A DNA stretch of 20,809 nucleotides from CAZEGV01 sp964511645 (GCA_964511645.1 CAZEGV010000049.1:1-20809); one strand, 5' to 3'. Positions 1 to 8,346 are shown, numbered from the stretch's first letter. Translations and numbers: made by a program. Notes: a model not told the origin generated them from the sequence alone.

Positions 1-54
1 AAAATATTATTATAAACTCAAATCTAAAAGTTGCATTTATTACTTGAACTTAAG
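1..54 (+). mobile_element. Probable 3' end of an IS30-like insertion sequence (left edge of window)
   Basis: Bases 1-54 are the exact reverse complement of 20756-20809; identity stops at 55. Read on the plus strand from base 3, the segment gives an open tail ending K-V-A-F-I-T and then TGA (45-47). It is followed by TTACTTGAACTTAAG. A short VAL/VAF-x-T carboxyl end next to a GTTGC...TTGAA-type terminal repeat is what I recall for IS30-family elements. The family call is from memory and not verified. The rest of the element lies outside the window. Confidence 0.5.
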
Positions 55-70
55 TCTCTTTCTATTTTTG

Positions 71-985
71 TTATCTTTTCTTGTCCCTTATCTTCTCATA
101 AACCTTTTGGTTGTCAAGGCTGACTTTTCCTTTTTCGTTCCACTGTTTGTAGATAAAAGGTTCTTCATCTTTTGGGTAAAATGGCTTACGAGGGTAAATA
201 AGTATTTCTTTTTTGAAATGACGCTTGCCTTTATTGTCGTGGTAAGTAACCCATCTACCTGTTTTGTAACCGTAGCGATACACACCGTATTCAGCTAGTC
301 TACCACTTTTGAAGTATTTAAAATACTCCCCATCAAGTTTTTCTTCTGCGTTATAAGGTAATATTTCTTTGTATCTTTTTTGTTGAGAATCATGGTAGGT
401 GATTTCGGCTTCTTTTGGCCAGCCTCTATTGTATTTCTTTTTTGTTAATAATTGATTTTCTTCAATCTCTATAGTATCATGAATGGTATAATGCTTCGTT
501 TTTTTCCAGGTAGACCATCTGCCGTGCTTTACTCCTAAGTAGTATATCCCTTCTTCTACTACTATATCATCTACCATTCTTACATATGGTCCGTGAAGTA
601 ACTTAGAGGTGACAGGATCGTATTTGTGGCTTTTTATTATTTTTTGCTTGATAGGGTCAAACCAATAGATGTCTTTTATATAAGTATTTGGATCTTCCCA
701 TTTTTTGAGATAGAAAAAGATTTCTGTAGTAGTATGTTGCCCTTTATTATGAAATGAATAAGATTTTCTGGTTTTGTAACCATAAAATACTTTCCTCTTC
801 ATTTTTTTCTTCTTAAACTCTTTTGGGGCTTCTTTTTTGTTTAAATCTAACTTAGACTCTGTAGGAGTAGAGAAAATTACATAACGGTTGGAATCCGCTA
901 GACTAGTAGAATCTGATTGGGCAATTGAGTTTAAACTCAAAAATAGTAGGGTAAAGAATAAGATATGTCGCATTGTATTGTTCAA
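71..985 (-). CDS. Exported MORN/YwqK-repeat protein
   Basis: 304 aa. The first 22 or so residues form a signal peptide (a hydrophobic LFFTLLFLSLNSIAQ stretch). A basic linker rich in Lys follows (about residues 50-70). From about residue 125 on there are several MORN/YwqK-like units, for example HGPYVRM, GVKHGRWSTWK, LDGEYFKYFKSGR and YKTGRWVTYH. Each pairs a G-x-Y/W turn with short beta strands. Such proteins are common in Flavobacteriia and are often auto-annotated as 'YwqK family antitoxin'; I see no partner toxin, so that label should not be trusted. Function unknown, probably periplasmic or outer-membrane associated. The start could be Met1 or Met5. A TATATTTG promoter box lies upstream at 1014-1021. 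The gene is intact and stops only 16 bp from the left-end repeat. Confidence 0.75.
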   Translation of the reverse strand: MNNTMRHILFFTLLFLSLNSIAQSDSTSLADSNRYVIFSTPTESKLDLNKKEAPKEFKKKKMKRKVFYGYKTRKSYSFHNKGQHTTTEIFFYLKKWEDPNTYIKDIYWFDPIKQKIIKSHKYDPVTSKLLHGPYVRMVDDIVVEEGIYYLGVKHGRWSTWKKTKHYTIHDTIEIEENQLLTKKKYNRGWPKEAEITYHDSQQKRYKEILPYNAEEKLDGEYFKYFKSGRLAEYGVYRYGYKTGRWVTYHDNKGKRHFKKEILIYPRKPFYPKDEEPFIYKQWNEKGKVSLDNQKVYEKIRDKKR

Positions 986-1013
986 ACGCTGTGGTTGTCG
1001 AAATATTATTAAT

Positions 1014-1021
1014 CAAATATA
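1014..1021 (-). promoter_or_regulatory. Bacteroidota -7 box TATATTTG
   Basis: On the minus strand this reads TATATTTG, a perfect match to TAnnTTTG, 29 bp before the ATG at 985. The longer 12-mer GTATTATATTTG recurs before the gene that starts at 2263. No clear TTG -33 element is seen. Confidence 0.45.
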
Positions 1022-1071
1022 ATACCTTAATTGATGAAAATCGATAATTGTCTTTTTTTCTAGTTTTACCT

Positions 1072-2263
1072 TCACTTTTTAATAGTCAACTTTATATAGT
1101 AAAAGCTTTTATAATTATTCTTATCATAATCTTCCACAGCTACTACCTTTACTATGAACTCATCATCAGAAAGCCACATTGGGTCTGATATAGGAATCCA
1201 CATTGGGATTTCAACCCCATATAAATGGGTGATTTTTTTATCATCATCTATGTTGTATAACCCAATTAAGGACACTGTATAATCAACTAAGCCCTCTGTA
1301 TCTTGATAAGAACTACAAAAAACAAGACTTTTTACATTTGGAGAAATATAAGGAATCCCCTCTCCTAAATAAGAAACTGCCCCAGTTGCGGCATTATAAA
1401 ATCTATAACGACCATATGCATTATCATTCTCAACTATATACATGTTAAGGACGTCTAACTTCCCTATATAGCGATAGTGATTTGATCCTCCCTCACTCTC
1501 ATGATCATAGAGGTAAATATTACCAGTATCTACTGGCAAGTAAAACGATTTATAATATTCGTTAATTTTATATTGTTTCCATACAGCTGGGGCGGGAGCA
1601 GGAATTGTAATGTCTGTTGTATCAACAGTATAAGAACTAGTTATTATTTTATCTTTGTAGTCATCAAAATCAACAGTAACCCAAGAGAGGTGTTTGGATT
1701 CAAAGGCTAAATCTTTACTCTTACTTATTTTGTTTATATGAGCTTCAGTTGGGATGTTGTAATACAAATCTTCATCACTTGGTTTTTTATAATCTTTTGT
1801 TTCAATAGAAAGAATATAGTATTGATTATATTCTACTAGGTAAATGAAGTCGATTTCCCCTTTGATTAGTTGCTTATCATAATTTAATCGCTGTTCATTA
1901 TTAATTGCGTTAAATTTTACCGTACCTTCATAAAACCTGAAATCACTACATAATTCTTCTAAGAAATATCTTATTCAATTGAAATGACCGATTTGTATCT
2001 GTTAAGGCTTTAATGTTTTGCAGCAACTCTTTGTTATGTTGAATGTAATATTTACTCGCTAGACCAAAATTTTCTTCATTACAATCTAAAAACACTTTCT
2101 GAAAATTTTCTTTAGAAATAAGGTATTTTAGTAAAGGTTGTTTATCCCCTGTGTTTAGTGTATTCAACACGGTCTCAATTAGTGTTGTTTCATTTGTGAA
2201 TTGCCCAAAACTAATAAATGTAAAAAATAAAGAAAGTGATAAGAGTATGTTTTTCATAATCAT
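1072..2263 (-). pseudogene. Frameshifted exported protein of unknown function
   Basis: Two minus-strand frames make one broken gene. The first (2263 to 1946) starts MIMKNILLSLSLFFTFISFG, a signal peptide, and stops at 1946. The second frame is open from a TGA at about 1977 down to 1072 and has no ATG near its beginning. Moving +1 near 1958-1966 joins ...SFQLNKIFL to EELCSDFRFYEGTVKF and gives about 396 residues. The only possible initiator of a shorter downstream protein is a TTG at 1767, which lies inside continuous coding sequence. A single-base insertion (or sequencing error) is the simplest reading. The sequence reads ATATTTCTTAGAAGAA here, so a CTT-AGA +1 slip is conceivable but unsupported. 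Product not recognised; the second half resembles no domain I can name. Confidence 0.7.
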
Positions 2264-2283
2264 TTATATAATAATATTTTAAC

Positions 2284-2291
2284 CAAATATA
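2284..2291 (-). promoter_or_regulatory. Bacteroidota -7 box TATATTTG
   Basis: Minus-strand TATATTTG, 21 bp before the ATG at 2263. It shares the 12-mer GTATTATATTTG with the box at 1014-1021, which suggests that the two exported-protein genes use similar promoters. Confidence 0.5.
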
Positions 2292-2348
2292 ATACTTTAT
2301 TTTTAAGTATTAAAACCCCTTATGTAGAGTGGATTCTACCTAAATGCT

Positions 2349-2356
2349 TACTTTTG
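2349..2356 (+). promoter_or_regulatory. Bacteroidota -7 box TACTTTTG
   Basis: TACTTTTG matches TAnnTTTG and ends 19 bp before the ATG at 2376. No TTG is visible at the usual -33 distance. Confidence 0.45.
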
Positions 2357-2375
2357 TGTCAAACAATAAACTTTA

Positions 2376-2927
2376 ATGTTCAAATACCTTTCTTTTTTGT
2401 GGAATTCTAAAAATGAACACCGTGTTCATTCCCCATTTGTATACGACTTACAGATGAATATCTTTAAAGATACACAGCAATACTACGCCTTTGATGAATT
2501 ACGAAAATACGCCAATAAAAACTTAACTTATAAGAGCTTAAAACAATTATTTAGATTCATTAATCAGACGCAACCCAGTACAGTTGTATTGGTAGGGAAT
2601 GCAACTACTGAAATACATAAAACAATAACATTAGCAAAAAGTAATATTAAATTATACATAATAAATTCTACACAGGAGTTTAAGAGACTACCATTACCAA
2701 TAGATATTTTTTATATAGAAAGTAATCAATTAGAAGATTATTACCCTTTGATAAAATCCAAAAGCAACAACCAAACAGCTGTAATTATCACGAAACCTCA
2801 TCAGAGTTCTTATTGGTCGAAGATTATAGAATACTCAGAACTACACGTTAGTCTCGATTTATTTGATATTGGTTTTTTGTTTTTCAGAAAACAGCAAGTA
2901 AAAGAACATTTCATTCTTCGCACTTAG
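2376..2927 (+). CDS. Reduced class I methyltransferase-like protein
   Basis: 183 aa. The amino end (H-R-V-H-S-P-F-V-Y-D) and the carboxyl end (V-S-L-D-L-F-D-I-G-F-L-F-F-R-K-x-Q-x-K-E-H-F) match a Bacteroidota family of class I SAM-dependent methyltransferases that I recall as about 230-250 aa. Where a full member has the SAM-binding loop E/D-x-G-x-G-x-G, this one reads VVLVGNATTEIH (about residues 69-80). The middle of the fold is also about 50 residues short. The frame is clean, without stops, so the gene may still be expressed, but methyltransferase activity is doubtful. A promoter box lies at 2349-2356, and repeat copy A follows downstream at 3068. Family placement is from memory of conserved end motifs. 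Confidence 0.6.
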   Translation: MFKYLSFLWNSKNEHRVHSPFVYDLQMNIFKDTQQYYAFDELRKYANKNLTYKSLKQLFRFINQTQPSTVVLVGNATTEIHKTITLAKSNIKLYIINSTQEFKRLPLPIDIFYIESNQLEDYYPLIKSKSNNQTAVIITKPHQSSYWSKIIEYSELHVSLDLFDIGFLFFRKQQVKEHFILRT

Positions 2928-3067
2928 GTGGTTTCATTTATTAAGCTTAATTTTGTATCCTTCTATTAATTAGTGTGTTATACTACTAAAAGAACAAAAG
3001 ATAACTTACGACCTATAGTTGAGGGAAATAAACTTTTCCCAATTGCTTGGTTAGACAAATAAAATTA

Positions 3068-3180
3068 GGGGCTTTCCTCTCGTTATACTCATAAGGCTAT
3101 TTCGCCTTATCGGTCGGGCTTTACGTTCCCAATCTTCCCGATAAAAAATCGGGAAGGATTTCCACTTCACTCCCTAAGCC
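3068..3180 (+). repeat. Dispersed palindromic repeat, copy A
   Basis: It begins GGGGCTTTCC and ends TCCCTAAGCC. Its core at 3112-3166 (55 bp) is identical to the reverse complement of 4598-4652. The core holds a perfect stem-loop at 3134-3156 (CTTCCCGAT / ATCGGGAAG, 5-nt loop) and the reverse complement of GCCCGACC. With copy B it flanks the glycosyltransferase gene. Confidence 0.85.
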
Positions 3181-3185
3181 ACAAG

Positions 3186-4496
3186 CTATCGCTTGTTCAT
3201 AATACCGTACATTTTATCACTTAAAGATTCTGCTAAAGCTTTACGGCTATACTTTTCTATATTAGCAGTAGTTTGGTAAGTATCATTCTTAAACTGCTCA
3301 TAAAGTAGCTGTATGTTGTCTTTAATTTGTTGCTTATCTTTAAACTCTGCAATACACCCAGTCTTAGTCTCCTTCAAAATATTAGCAACATCACCATCAG
3401 TAACACCTACAGCCAATATAGGTTTTTGACAAGCCAAATATTCAAATAACTTCCCTGGGATATGTCCTTGAGCATTAGGTGTGTTATTGAGCAAAAGTAA
3501 TAATATAGCTGACTGGCTATACATATTTAATAACTCTTGATGAGGAAAATAGTTAATATATTTTGTTTTCTCACTTAGATAGGTAAAATGAGAAATGTCT
3601 TTTTTTACTAAGTTGTCAATCGTTCCAGCAAGTGTAATAGCTAAGTCTTCCCTGAAACTATGAATTTCAGAACACAACTCTTCTAACGCTACCCATAGTA
3701 ATACAGGATTTCTGAAGGAGGTAATAATTCCTCCATAAACAATTGAAAACTTAGTTGCTTTAGTTGCTTGATAAGTCTTAAAGTCTGATTCGTCAAATCC
3801 ATTAGTAATCGTGAAAGTGTTTTTAGCACCGAGCGATCTTAATTCTTTTTCCCAATTACTACTTACAGCAATAGTAGCGGTGGCAGTTTCTAATACTTTT
3901 TTTTCTAACCTCCGTTGTTTATTTTTAGCATACTTAGATGGGGAAAATATGTCCAATACATCCAAATTAGACCAAGGGTCTCTAAAATCAGCTAGCCAAG
4001 GGATACCCGTCTCTTTATGAAGCTTGAGCCCAATTAGGTGCATGCTATGTGGTGGTCCTGTAGTGATGATTATATCAGGGTTTATATTAGGTATTCTTTT
4101 TATAAGATACTTTATGGATGGCTTCACCCAAAACTTACGAGGATCGGGGATGAGTATGTTTCCACGTACCCAAAGTGCTAGTTTTGTGAATAAAGAAATA
4201 TTTTTTTCATCAAATAACAGTCCGCTGTTTACTTTTTCTTGTTTGTTTTTACCTGTTAGCTTCCTAAAGAAAGCATAAGGTTCCCAAATAGGGTGTTTTA
4301 TAACTTGCGTATCAGGGTGAATATCTTTAGACAGGGTTTCATCTAAAACTTGGAAGTCTGGATTTTCAGGAGTATAAATAATAGGGTCCCAACCGTATTG
4401 CGGAAGATATTTAGAAAGCTTGAGCCACCTCTGCACTCCAGGGCCACCTGCTGGTGGCCAATAATAACTAATGATAAGTACTTTTTTGTTTTTCAT
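3186..4496 (-). CDS. GT4-type glycosyltransferase
   Basis: 436 aa. The amino terminus reads KVLIISYYWPPAGGPGVQRW, a GT-B fold N-lobe with the glycine-rich loop typical of family 4 (GT1-like) sugar transferases. Further on come TNGFDESDF (about residue 230) and the nucleotide-sugar region GKLFEYLACQKPILAV (about 347-362), where the Glu of the E-x(7)-E type motif lies. It probably transfers a sugar from an NDP-sugar to a cell-surface polysaccharide or lipid carrier at the cytoplasmic membrane; the substrate cannot be told. It is a single-gene unit with its own promoter box (4504-4511), not inside a visible polysaccharide cluster. It is bracketed by inverted repeats A and B, and its stop codon lies just beyond copy A. 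Confidence 0.85.
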   Translation of the reverse strand: MKNKKVLIISYYWPPAGGPGVQRWLKLSKYLPQYGWDPIIYTPENPDFQVLDETLSKDIHPDTQVIKHPIWEPYAFFRKLTGKNKQEKVNSGLLFDEKNISLFTKLALWVRGNILIPDPRKFWVKPSIKYLIKRIPNINPDIIITTGPPHSMHLIGLKLHKETGIPWLADFRDPWSNLDVLDIFSPSKYAKNKQRRLEKKVLETATATIAVSSNWEKELRSLGAKNTFTITNGFDESDFKTYQATKATKFSIVYGGIITSFRNPVLLWVALEELCSEIHSFREDLAITLAGTIDNLVKKDISHFTYLSEKTKYINYFPHQELLNMYSQSAILLLLLNNTPNAQGHIPGKLFEYLACQKPILAVGVTDGDVANILKETKTGCIAEFKDKQQIKDNIQLLYEQFKNDTYQTTANIEKYSRKALAESLSDKMYGIMNKR

Positions 4497-4503
4497 TATT
4501 TAT

Positions 4504-4511
4504 CAAAAATA
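4504..4511 (-). promoter_or_regulatory. Bacteroidota -7 box TATTTTTG beside the start codon
   Basis: Minus-strand TATTTTTG matches TAnnTTTG. Only 7 bp separate it from the glycosyltransferase ATG (4496). With the usual spacing, transcription would begin at or within 1-2 bases of the ATG, giving a leaderless message. Confidence 0.4.
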
Positions 4512-4583
4512 GGATATATTTTGATAGAATAGAATTTAATGTCATTTTAACTAAAATAAATCCTTCTAATTAATAGATACATT

Positions 4584-4683
4584 GGCTTAGGGATTGCAGT
4601 GGAAATCCTTCCCGATTTTTTATCGGGAAGATTGGGAACGTAAAGCCCGACCTTACGAGTTTTTCACGAGTAAGGGAAGCCCC
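4584..4683 (-). repeat. Dispersed palindromic repeat, copy B
   Basis: Inverted relative to copy A. On the plus strand it begins GGCTTAGGGATTGCAGTGG and ends AAGGGAAGCCCC. The 55-bp core (4598-4652) is identical to copy A, while the flanking arms diverge. It holds the same 9-bp-stem hairpin. It lies just downstream of the priA stop (4687), so it may also sit in the 3' end of the priA transcript. Confidence 0.85.
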
Positions 4684-4686
4684 AAA

Positions 4687-7167
4687 TTACACTGGGTCGA
4701 TGTCTATAACAATATGTGCTTGTCTAAATTTTTTATCTTTACCCAAATGGCGTATCCGTTCATATATAAAGCTTTTTATTTTGAGTAAGTTTTTGCTTTT
4801 ACTATCTACTTTTACAATAATTTCATTGATGTATAAATTTCTCACTTTATTGATAATCGGCTCTTGAGGTCCTAGTACATGTTTTTTTTGGATGTGAACT
4901 TTCAGTAGCTTTGCGAGTTGATTAGAGGCTTCAATACTTGTTTTTTGTTCTAGGTGTTTTACCGTAATTTTGATTAATCTCGCAAATGGTGGGTAGAAAA
5001 AAGCTTCTCTGTCTTTAATTTCTTCTTTGTAAAAAGCATTGTAATTATGATTTTTTATGTGCTCGAATATTTGGTGATTGGGGTTGGCTGTTTGGATAAT
5101 TACTTCTCCTTTTTTAGCTTTCCGACCTGCTCTTCCACTCACTTGGGTAATGAGTTGAAAGGTGCGTTCTTTACTTTTGTAATCGGGAAAATTAAGTGTT
5201 CTGTCTGCGTCAAACACACCTACAAGGGTTACATTGTCAAAATCTAGTCCTTTGCTAATCATCTGAGTACCTACAAGAATGTCAATTTGTTTTTGATCAA
5301 ATCGCTCAATTATTGTCTCAAGGCTATTTTTTTTACGAGTAGTATCTAAGTCCATTCGTTGTACTACGGCATCTGGAAATACAAGCTTCAGGTTGTCTTC
5401 AATTTTTTCTGTACCATGACCTCTTGTGTGCATTTTGGTAGATCCACAAGAGTTACAATTTTGAGTAGGGGGTTCAGAATGACCGCAGTAATGACAACGT
5501 AACTCATTGATATACATATGATAAGTGAGGTTCACATTGCAATTTTTACACTGAGGTATTGTTTCGCAAGCTTCACATTGTATATAGGGTGAGTAGCCTC
5601 TTCTGTTTTGGAATATTATACTTTGCTCTTGTTTATTGAGTCTGTCCTGTATGGATTCAGTCAGTTGAGAGGCAAAGTTATGTCCCGCTTTTTTGTCTTG
5701 TTTATTTTGGGTAGGGATAATATCAGGGAGTTGTGCTTTTCCGTATCTTTGAGAAAGAGTGACAAGTCCAAATTTTGCTGTAAGTGCTTTGTAATAGGTC
5801 TCTACCGATGGAGTAGCTGATCCAAGTAAGACTTTTGCTTGGTGTATATTAGCCAATATAATTGCGGTATCTCTAGCATTATATCTAGGAGAGGGGTCAT
5901 GTTGTTTGTACGAAGCATCATGCTCTTCGTCTACAATGATGAGTCCAAGATTATTGAAAGGTAAAAAGATAGATGAGCGTACGCCTACAATTATTTGAGT
6001 TTTATCGTTGATTAGGTCTTTCCAAGTGTCTACTCTCTCATTATCTGAAAATCGAGAGTGATAAACGCCTAGTTTGCTACCAAATACTGCTCTTAGCCTT
6101 ACTACAATTTGTGTGGTAAGTGCTATTTCGGGTAGTAAATATAGGGCTTGAGTACCGTTATCTATAGCGTCCTGAATCATTTGGATGTAGATTTCAGTTT
6201 TCCCGCTCCCTGTTACCCCATGTAGCAATACTGTGTCTTTGGCTTCAAATTGGTTATAAATATTGTGTAAACTTTCTTCCTGTGCCTTGCTAAGTGTATG
6301 TATTGCCTCGGTTTTGTATTCTTTGTCAAACCTTGAGATTATACGTTCATCTTCTACCAGTATTTGGTTTTTAATCAATGTTTTAAGTGAGCTAGCTGAG
6401 AATGGTTCTCCTTTTAATTCTTTTTTGATTAAGCCAATTTTGTTGAGCGCAGGGTTATTAAAGATGGGCACTTTGCGTAAATAGCCTAATAATATCTCTA
6501 ATTGTTTTGGTTTCTTCTCTAGGGTATTGATTGTGTTTTCTAGCTCATTGGTTTCTAAAATACTTTCGCTAATGCGGATGTATTTTTCGACCTTCGGTGA
6601 ATAGCGTTCTTTTGCTTTTTCAAACGTAAGAATTACTCCTAGTTTACTAAGCTTTTTAATGGTTTTGTGAGCCAAGGAAGCATTTGTAATTTTACTTATT
6701 TCATCATAGTTTAAACTCTTCTTCTCGTGTAATTGATCTATGATGAGTTGCTCTAGAAGTGTGAAAACAAATTGGCTTAAATCCGCATCAGGGTTGAGCT
6801 GGATATTAGATTCAGAGCTTATTTTTAATCCTGATGGGATAGCATTTTTTATTACATTCCCAATAGAAGACATATAATAAGAAGCGATCCACTCAAAGAG
6901 CTTGAACTGTTGGGTCTGTATAAGAGGAGAGCTGTCTAATACATCTAATAAAGGTTTGGTGTCGTATTGGGTAGGTTTATCGTGATGTATACTCACGATG
7001 ATAGCCGTGTATATTTTTTTATCTCCAAATTGTACGATGGCTCGTGCACCTTCTTGCAAATCTTCTTGTAAGTCTTCTGGTACATGAAACGTAAAGAGAT
7101 CGTTGAGAGGTAGTGGAAGTACTACGTCTACATATATTAATTTTTCTGAAAATAAATCTTGAGTCAC
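4687..7167 (-). CDS. priA: Primosomal protein N' (replication restart helicase PriA)
   Basis: 826 aa, full length for Bacteroidota PriA. It is a superfamily 2, 3'-to-5' DNA helicase that recognises stalled forks and reloads the replisome. Visible parts in order: N-terminal DNA-binding region (about 1-105); Walker A GVTGSGKT (317-324); Walker B DEEH (about 413-416); a zinc-binding insertion with paired cysteines (CEACETIPQCKNC, then CHYCGH and CNSCGS); and a C-terminal helicase lobe with TQMISKGLDFDNV and QVSGRAGR. The start is GTG at 7165-7167: no ATG lies nearby and a TGA occurs six codons upstream. The GTG overlaps the stop of the lipoprotein gene (GTGA). Thus priA is the last gene of a toxin-antitoxin-led unit. 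Confidence 0.97.
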   Translation of the reverse strand: MTQDLFSEKLIYVDVVLPLPLNDLFTFHVPEDLQEDLQEGARAIVQFGDKKIYTAIIVSIHHDKPTQYDTKPLLDVLDSSPLIQTQQFKLFEWIASYYMSSIGNVIKNAIPSGLKISSESNIQLNPDADLSQFVFTLLEQLIIDQLHEKKSLNYDEISKITNASLAHKTIKKLSKLGVILTFEKAKERYSPKVEKYIRISESILETNELENTINTLEKKPKQLEILLGYLRKVPIFNNPALNKIGLIKKELKGEPFSASSLKTLIKNQILVEDERIISRFDKEYKTEAIHTLSKAQEESLHNIYNQFEAKDTVLLHGVTGSGKTEIYIQMIQDAIDNGTQALYLLPEIALTTQIVVRLRAVFGSKLGVYHSRFSDNERVDTWKDLINDKTQIIVGVRSSIFLPFNNLGLIIVDEEHDASYKQHDPSPRYNARDTAIILANIHQAKVLLGSATPSVETYYKALTAKFGLVTLSQRYGKAQLPDIIPTQNKQDKKAGHNFASQLTESIQDRLNKQEQSIIFQNRRGYSPYIQCEACETIPQCKNCNVNLTYHMYINELRCHYCGHSEPPTQNCNSCGSTKMHTRGHGTEKIEDNLKLVFPDAVVQRMDLDTTRKKNSLETIIERFDQKQIDILVGTQMISKGLDFDNVTLVGVFDADRTLNFPDYKSKERTFQLITQVSGRAGRKAKKGEVIIQTANPNHQIFEHIKNHNYNAFYKEEIKDREAFFYPPFARLIKITVKHLEQKTSIEASNQLAKLLKVHIQKKHVLGPQEPIINKVRNLYINEIIVKVDSKSKNLLKIKSFIYERIRHLGKDKKFRQAHIVIDIDPV

Positions 7168-7595
7168 TTGATTTTGTTCGCTATGTCACTGCTATTTTCA
7201 AGTAAACACTTAATTCGTTCAGTTATTTCATAACCACTGTTTTGAGAGGAGTAATATATTTTAGACACTTCGCAGTAACAATCCTCCTTTTTAAAGGTTT
7301 TAATAACAATTCTAGGTCCTCTAATGTGATTACCTCTTCCACTTCGTATTTTTTTGAAACCTTTATTAATTAATATTTTTTCTACTTTTAAAATACTATT
7401 GTCTGGAATTTTATACACTAAAGAGTCGTATAAAAACGGGAAATCTATTGTTTCATTTATTTTATTTTGAATGATGAAGCTTATAGTTTTTTTTAACGTA
7501 CCATCTTCTTGTAATCCCCTTTCTTTACAACTAGTGGTTATTATGACGAATAATAAGACTATCGGTTTTATAAAAACAATGAAATCATTTCTCAT
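7164..7595 (-). CDS. Small predicted lipoprotein of unknown function
   Basis: 143 aa. Hydrophobic residues 11-20 lead into a lipobox (I-T-T-S-C, Cys23), so it is probably exported and lipidated. The rest contains KIRSGRGNHIRGPRIVIK and a CYCEVSKIYYSS segment with two close cysteines. I recognise no domain. Its ATG overlaps the PIN toxin stop by ATGA and its stop overlaps the priA GTG by GTGA. It is therefore probably translated from the same message as both. A lipoprotein between a PIN toxin and a helicase is unexpected, and it may be cargo that arrived with the toxin-antitoxin pair. Confidence 0.7.
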   Translation of the reverse strand: MRNDFIVFIKPIVLLFVIITTSCKERGLQEDGTLKKTISFIIQNKINETIDFPFLYDSLVYKIPDNSILKVEKILINKGFKKIRSGRGNHIRGPRIVIKTFKKEDCYCEVSKIYYSSQNSGYEITERIKCLLENSSDIANKIK

Positions 7596-7987
7596 TGTGT
7601 CCAGTCTTGAATTTTAATACTTTCAATACGTTTAAAGTGTTTCGTGTTGTTGGTTACAAGTATCATATTGTTTGATACAGCACTTGAACCAATTAACAAA
7701 TCAAAATCATCAATAGCTTTACCTTTTTTTCTTAATCTTGCTTTTTCTGTAGCGTAAAAATCGAGAGAGTTATAGACGGGTATAATCTTAATTCCATTAA
7801 TAAAACTATCTAATGCGGCTTTGTTTTTATTTTTTTGATTGCTGTTTTCTACTCCGAATTTAAGCTCAGCAAGAGTTATTTCTGAAATATAACAATGCTC
7901 ATTACCTATCTTTTTAATTTTCTTATCAAGATTAAAAAGTCCTTTCATATAATAAATACAAATATTTGTATCTAATAAATACTTCAT
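7592..7987 (-). CDS. PIN-domain toxin (VapC-like ribonuclease)
   Basis: 131 aa. The VapC/PIN layout is complete: LLDTNICI with Asp6, AELKFG with Glu41, IDDFDLLIGSSA with Asp96 (and Asp93/94), and the strand end VTNNTKHFKR with Asn113. These acidic residues form the metal site used to cut RNA, in many VapC proteins specific tRNAs or the sarcin-ricin loop. Its ATG overlaps the antitoxin TAA by one base (TAATG). The next gene overlaps its stop by 4 nt. The target RNA cannot be deduced. Confidence 0.92.
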   Translation of the reverse strand: MKYLLDTNICIYYMKGLFNLDKKIKKIGNEHCYISEITLAELKFGVENSNQKNKNKAALDSFINGIKIIPVYNSLDFYATEKARLRKKGKAIDDFDLLIGSSAVSNNMILVTNNTKHFKRIESIKIQDWTQ

Positions 7988-8220
7988 TACAGAGACTCTA
8001 TAGTTCTATTAAATTTTCTGTTTTCTCTTAATTCTAGTATGATGTCATCCGCTGATTTTTTTGACTTCCAAGCACCAAAAGCTTCGCTTAAAGAAGTTTT
8101 GTCATTTCCCAAAGTTTTTTTAATCTTCTCAATTAACCCCAGTTTTATTTCTGGACTTAAGTTTCGTATTAACCCGAAATAATTATCAAGTAGTGTGGTA
8201 TTTATATTTGTTGTTTTCAT
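7987..8220 (-). CDS. Antitoxin of the VapBC-like pair
   Basis: 77 aa, upstream of and overlapping a PIN toxin. The sequence has a helical N-terminal part (LSPEIKLGLIEKIKKTL) and a C-terminal FGAWKSKKSADDIILELREN segment followed by basic and Arg residues (RKFNR). This pattern is common to small Bacteroidota antitoxins paired with PIN toxins. The C-terminal end is the likely toxin-neutralising part. No classical AbrB or RHH motif is obvious, so the DNA-binding mode is uncertain. A possible promoter lies at 8302-8331. Such antitoxins usually repress their own operon; here that would also affect priA. Confidence 0.8.
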   Translation of the reverse strand: MKTTNINTTLLDNYFGLIRNLSPEIKLGLIEKIKKTLGNDKTSLSEAFGAWKSKKSADDIILELRENRKFNRTIESL

Positions 8221-8301
8221 ATATTAATAAGTATTATTTTAATTTACACTAAAAATAATAAAAGACAAACTAAAAAAGGGATAATAATAAGCTTGTTTAT
8301 A

Positions 8302-8331
8302 CAAATATCGTTTTTTTATCTAAAAATACAA
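8302..8331 (-). promoter_or_regulatory. Possible promoter of the antitoxin-toxin-lipoprotein-priA unit
   Basis: On the minus strand a TTG at 8329-8331 is followed after 19 bp by GATATTTG (8302-8309), one mismatch from TAnnTTTG. The leader would be about 75 nt. A second near-match (TTAGTTTG) lies at 8266-8273. Confidence 0.3.
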
Positions 8332-8346
8332 TTTTATCGTTCTTCA

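Noticed and set aside
44..298. Plus-strand frame opposite the MORN protein, and similar frames opposite priA, cinA and the subtilase
   Set aside because: These are shadows of well-supported genes, without homology or start signals.
1072..1767. Independent gene starting at TTG 1767
   Set aside because: The frame continues upstream as coherent coding sequence to the frameshift at about 1960.
2948..2955. TAATTTTG promoter box in the plus-strand gap after 2927
   Set aside because: No gene, tRNA or structured RNA follows before repeat copy A; probably chance in A/T-rich DNA.
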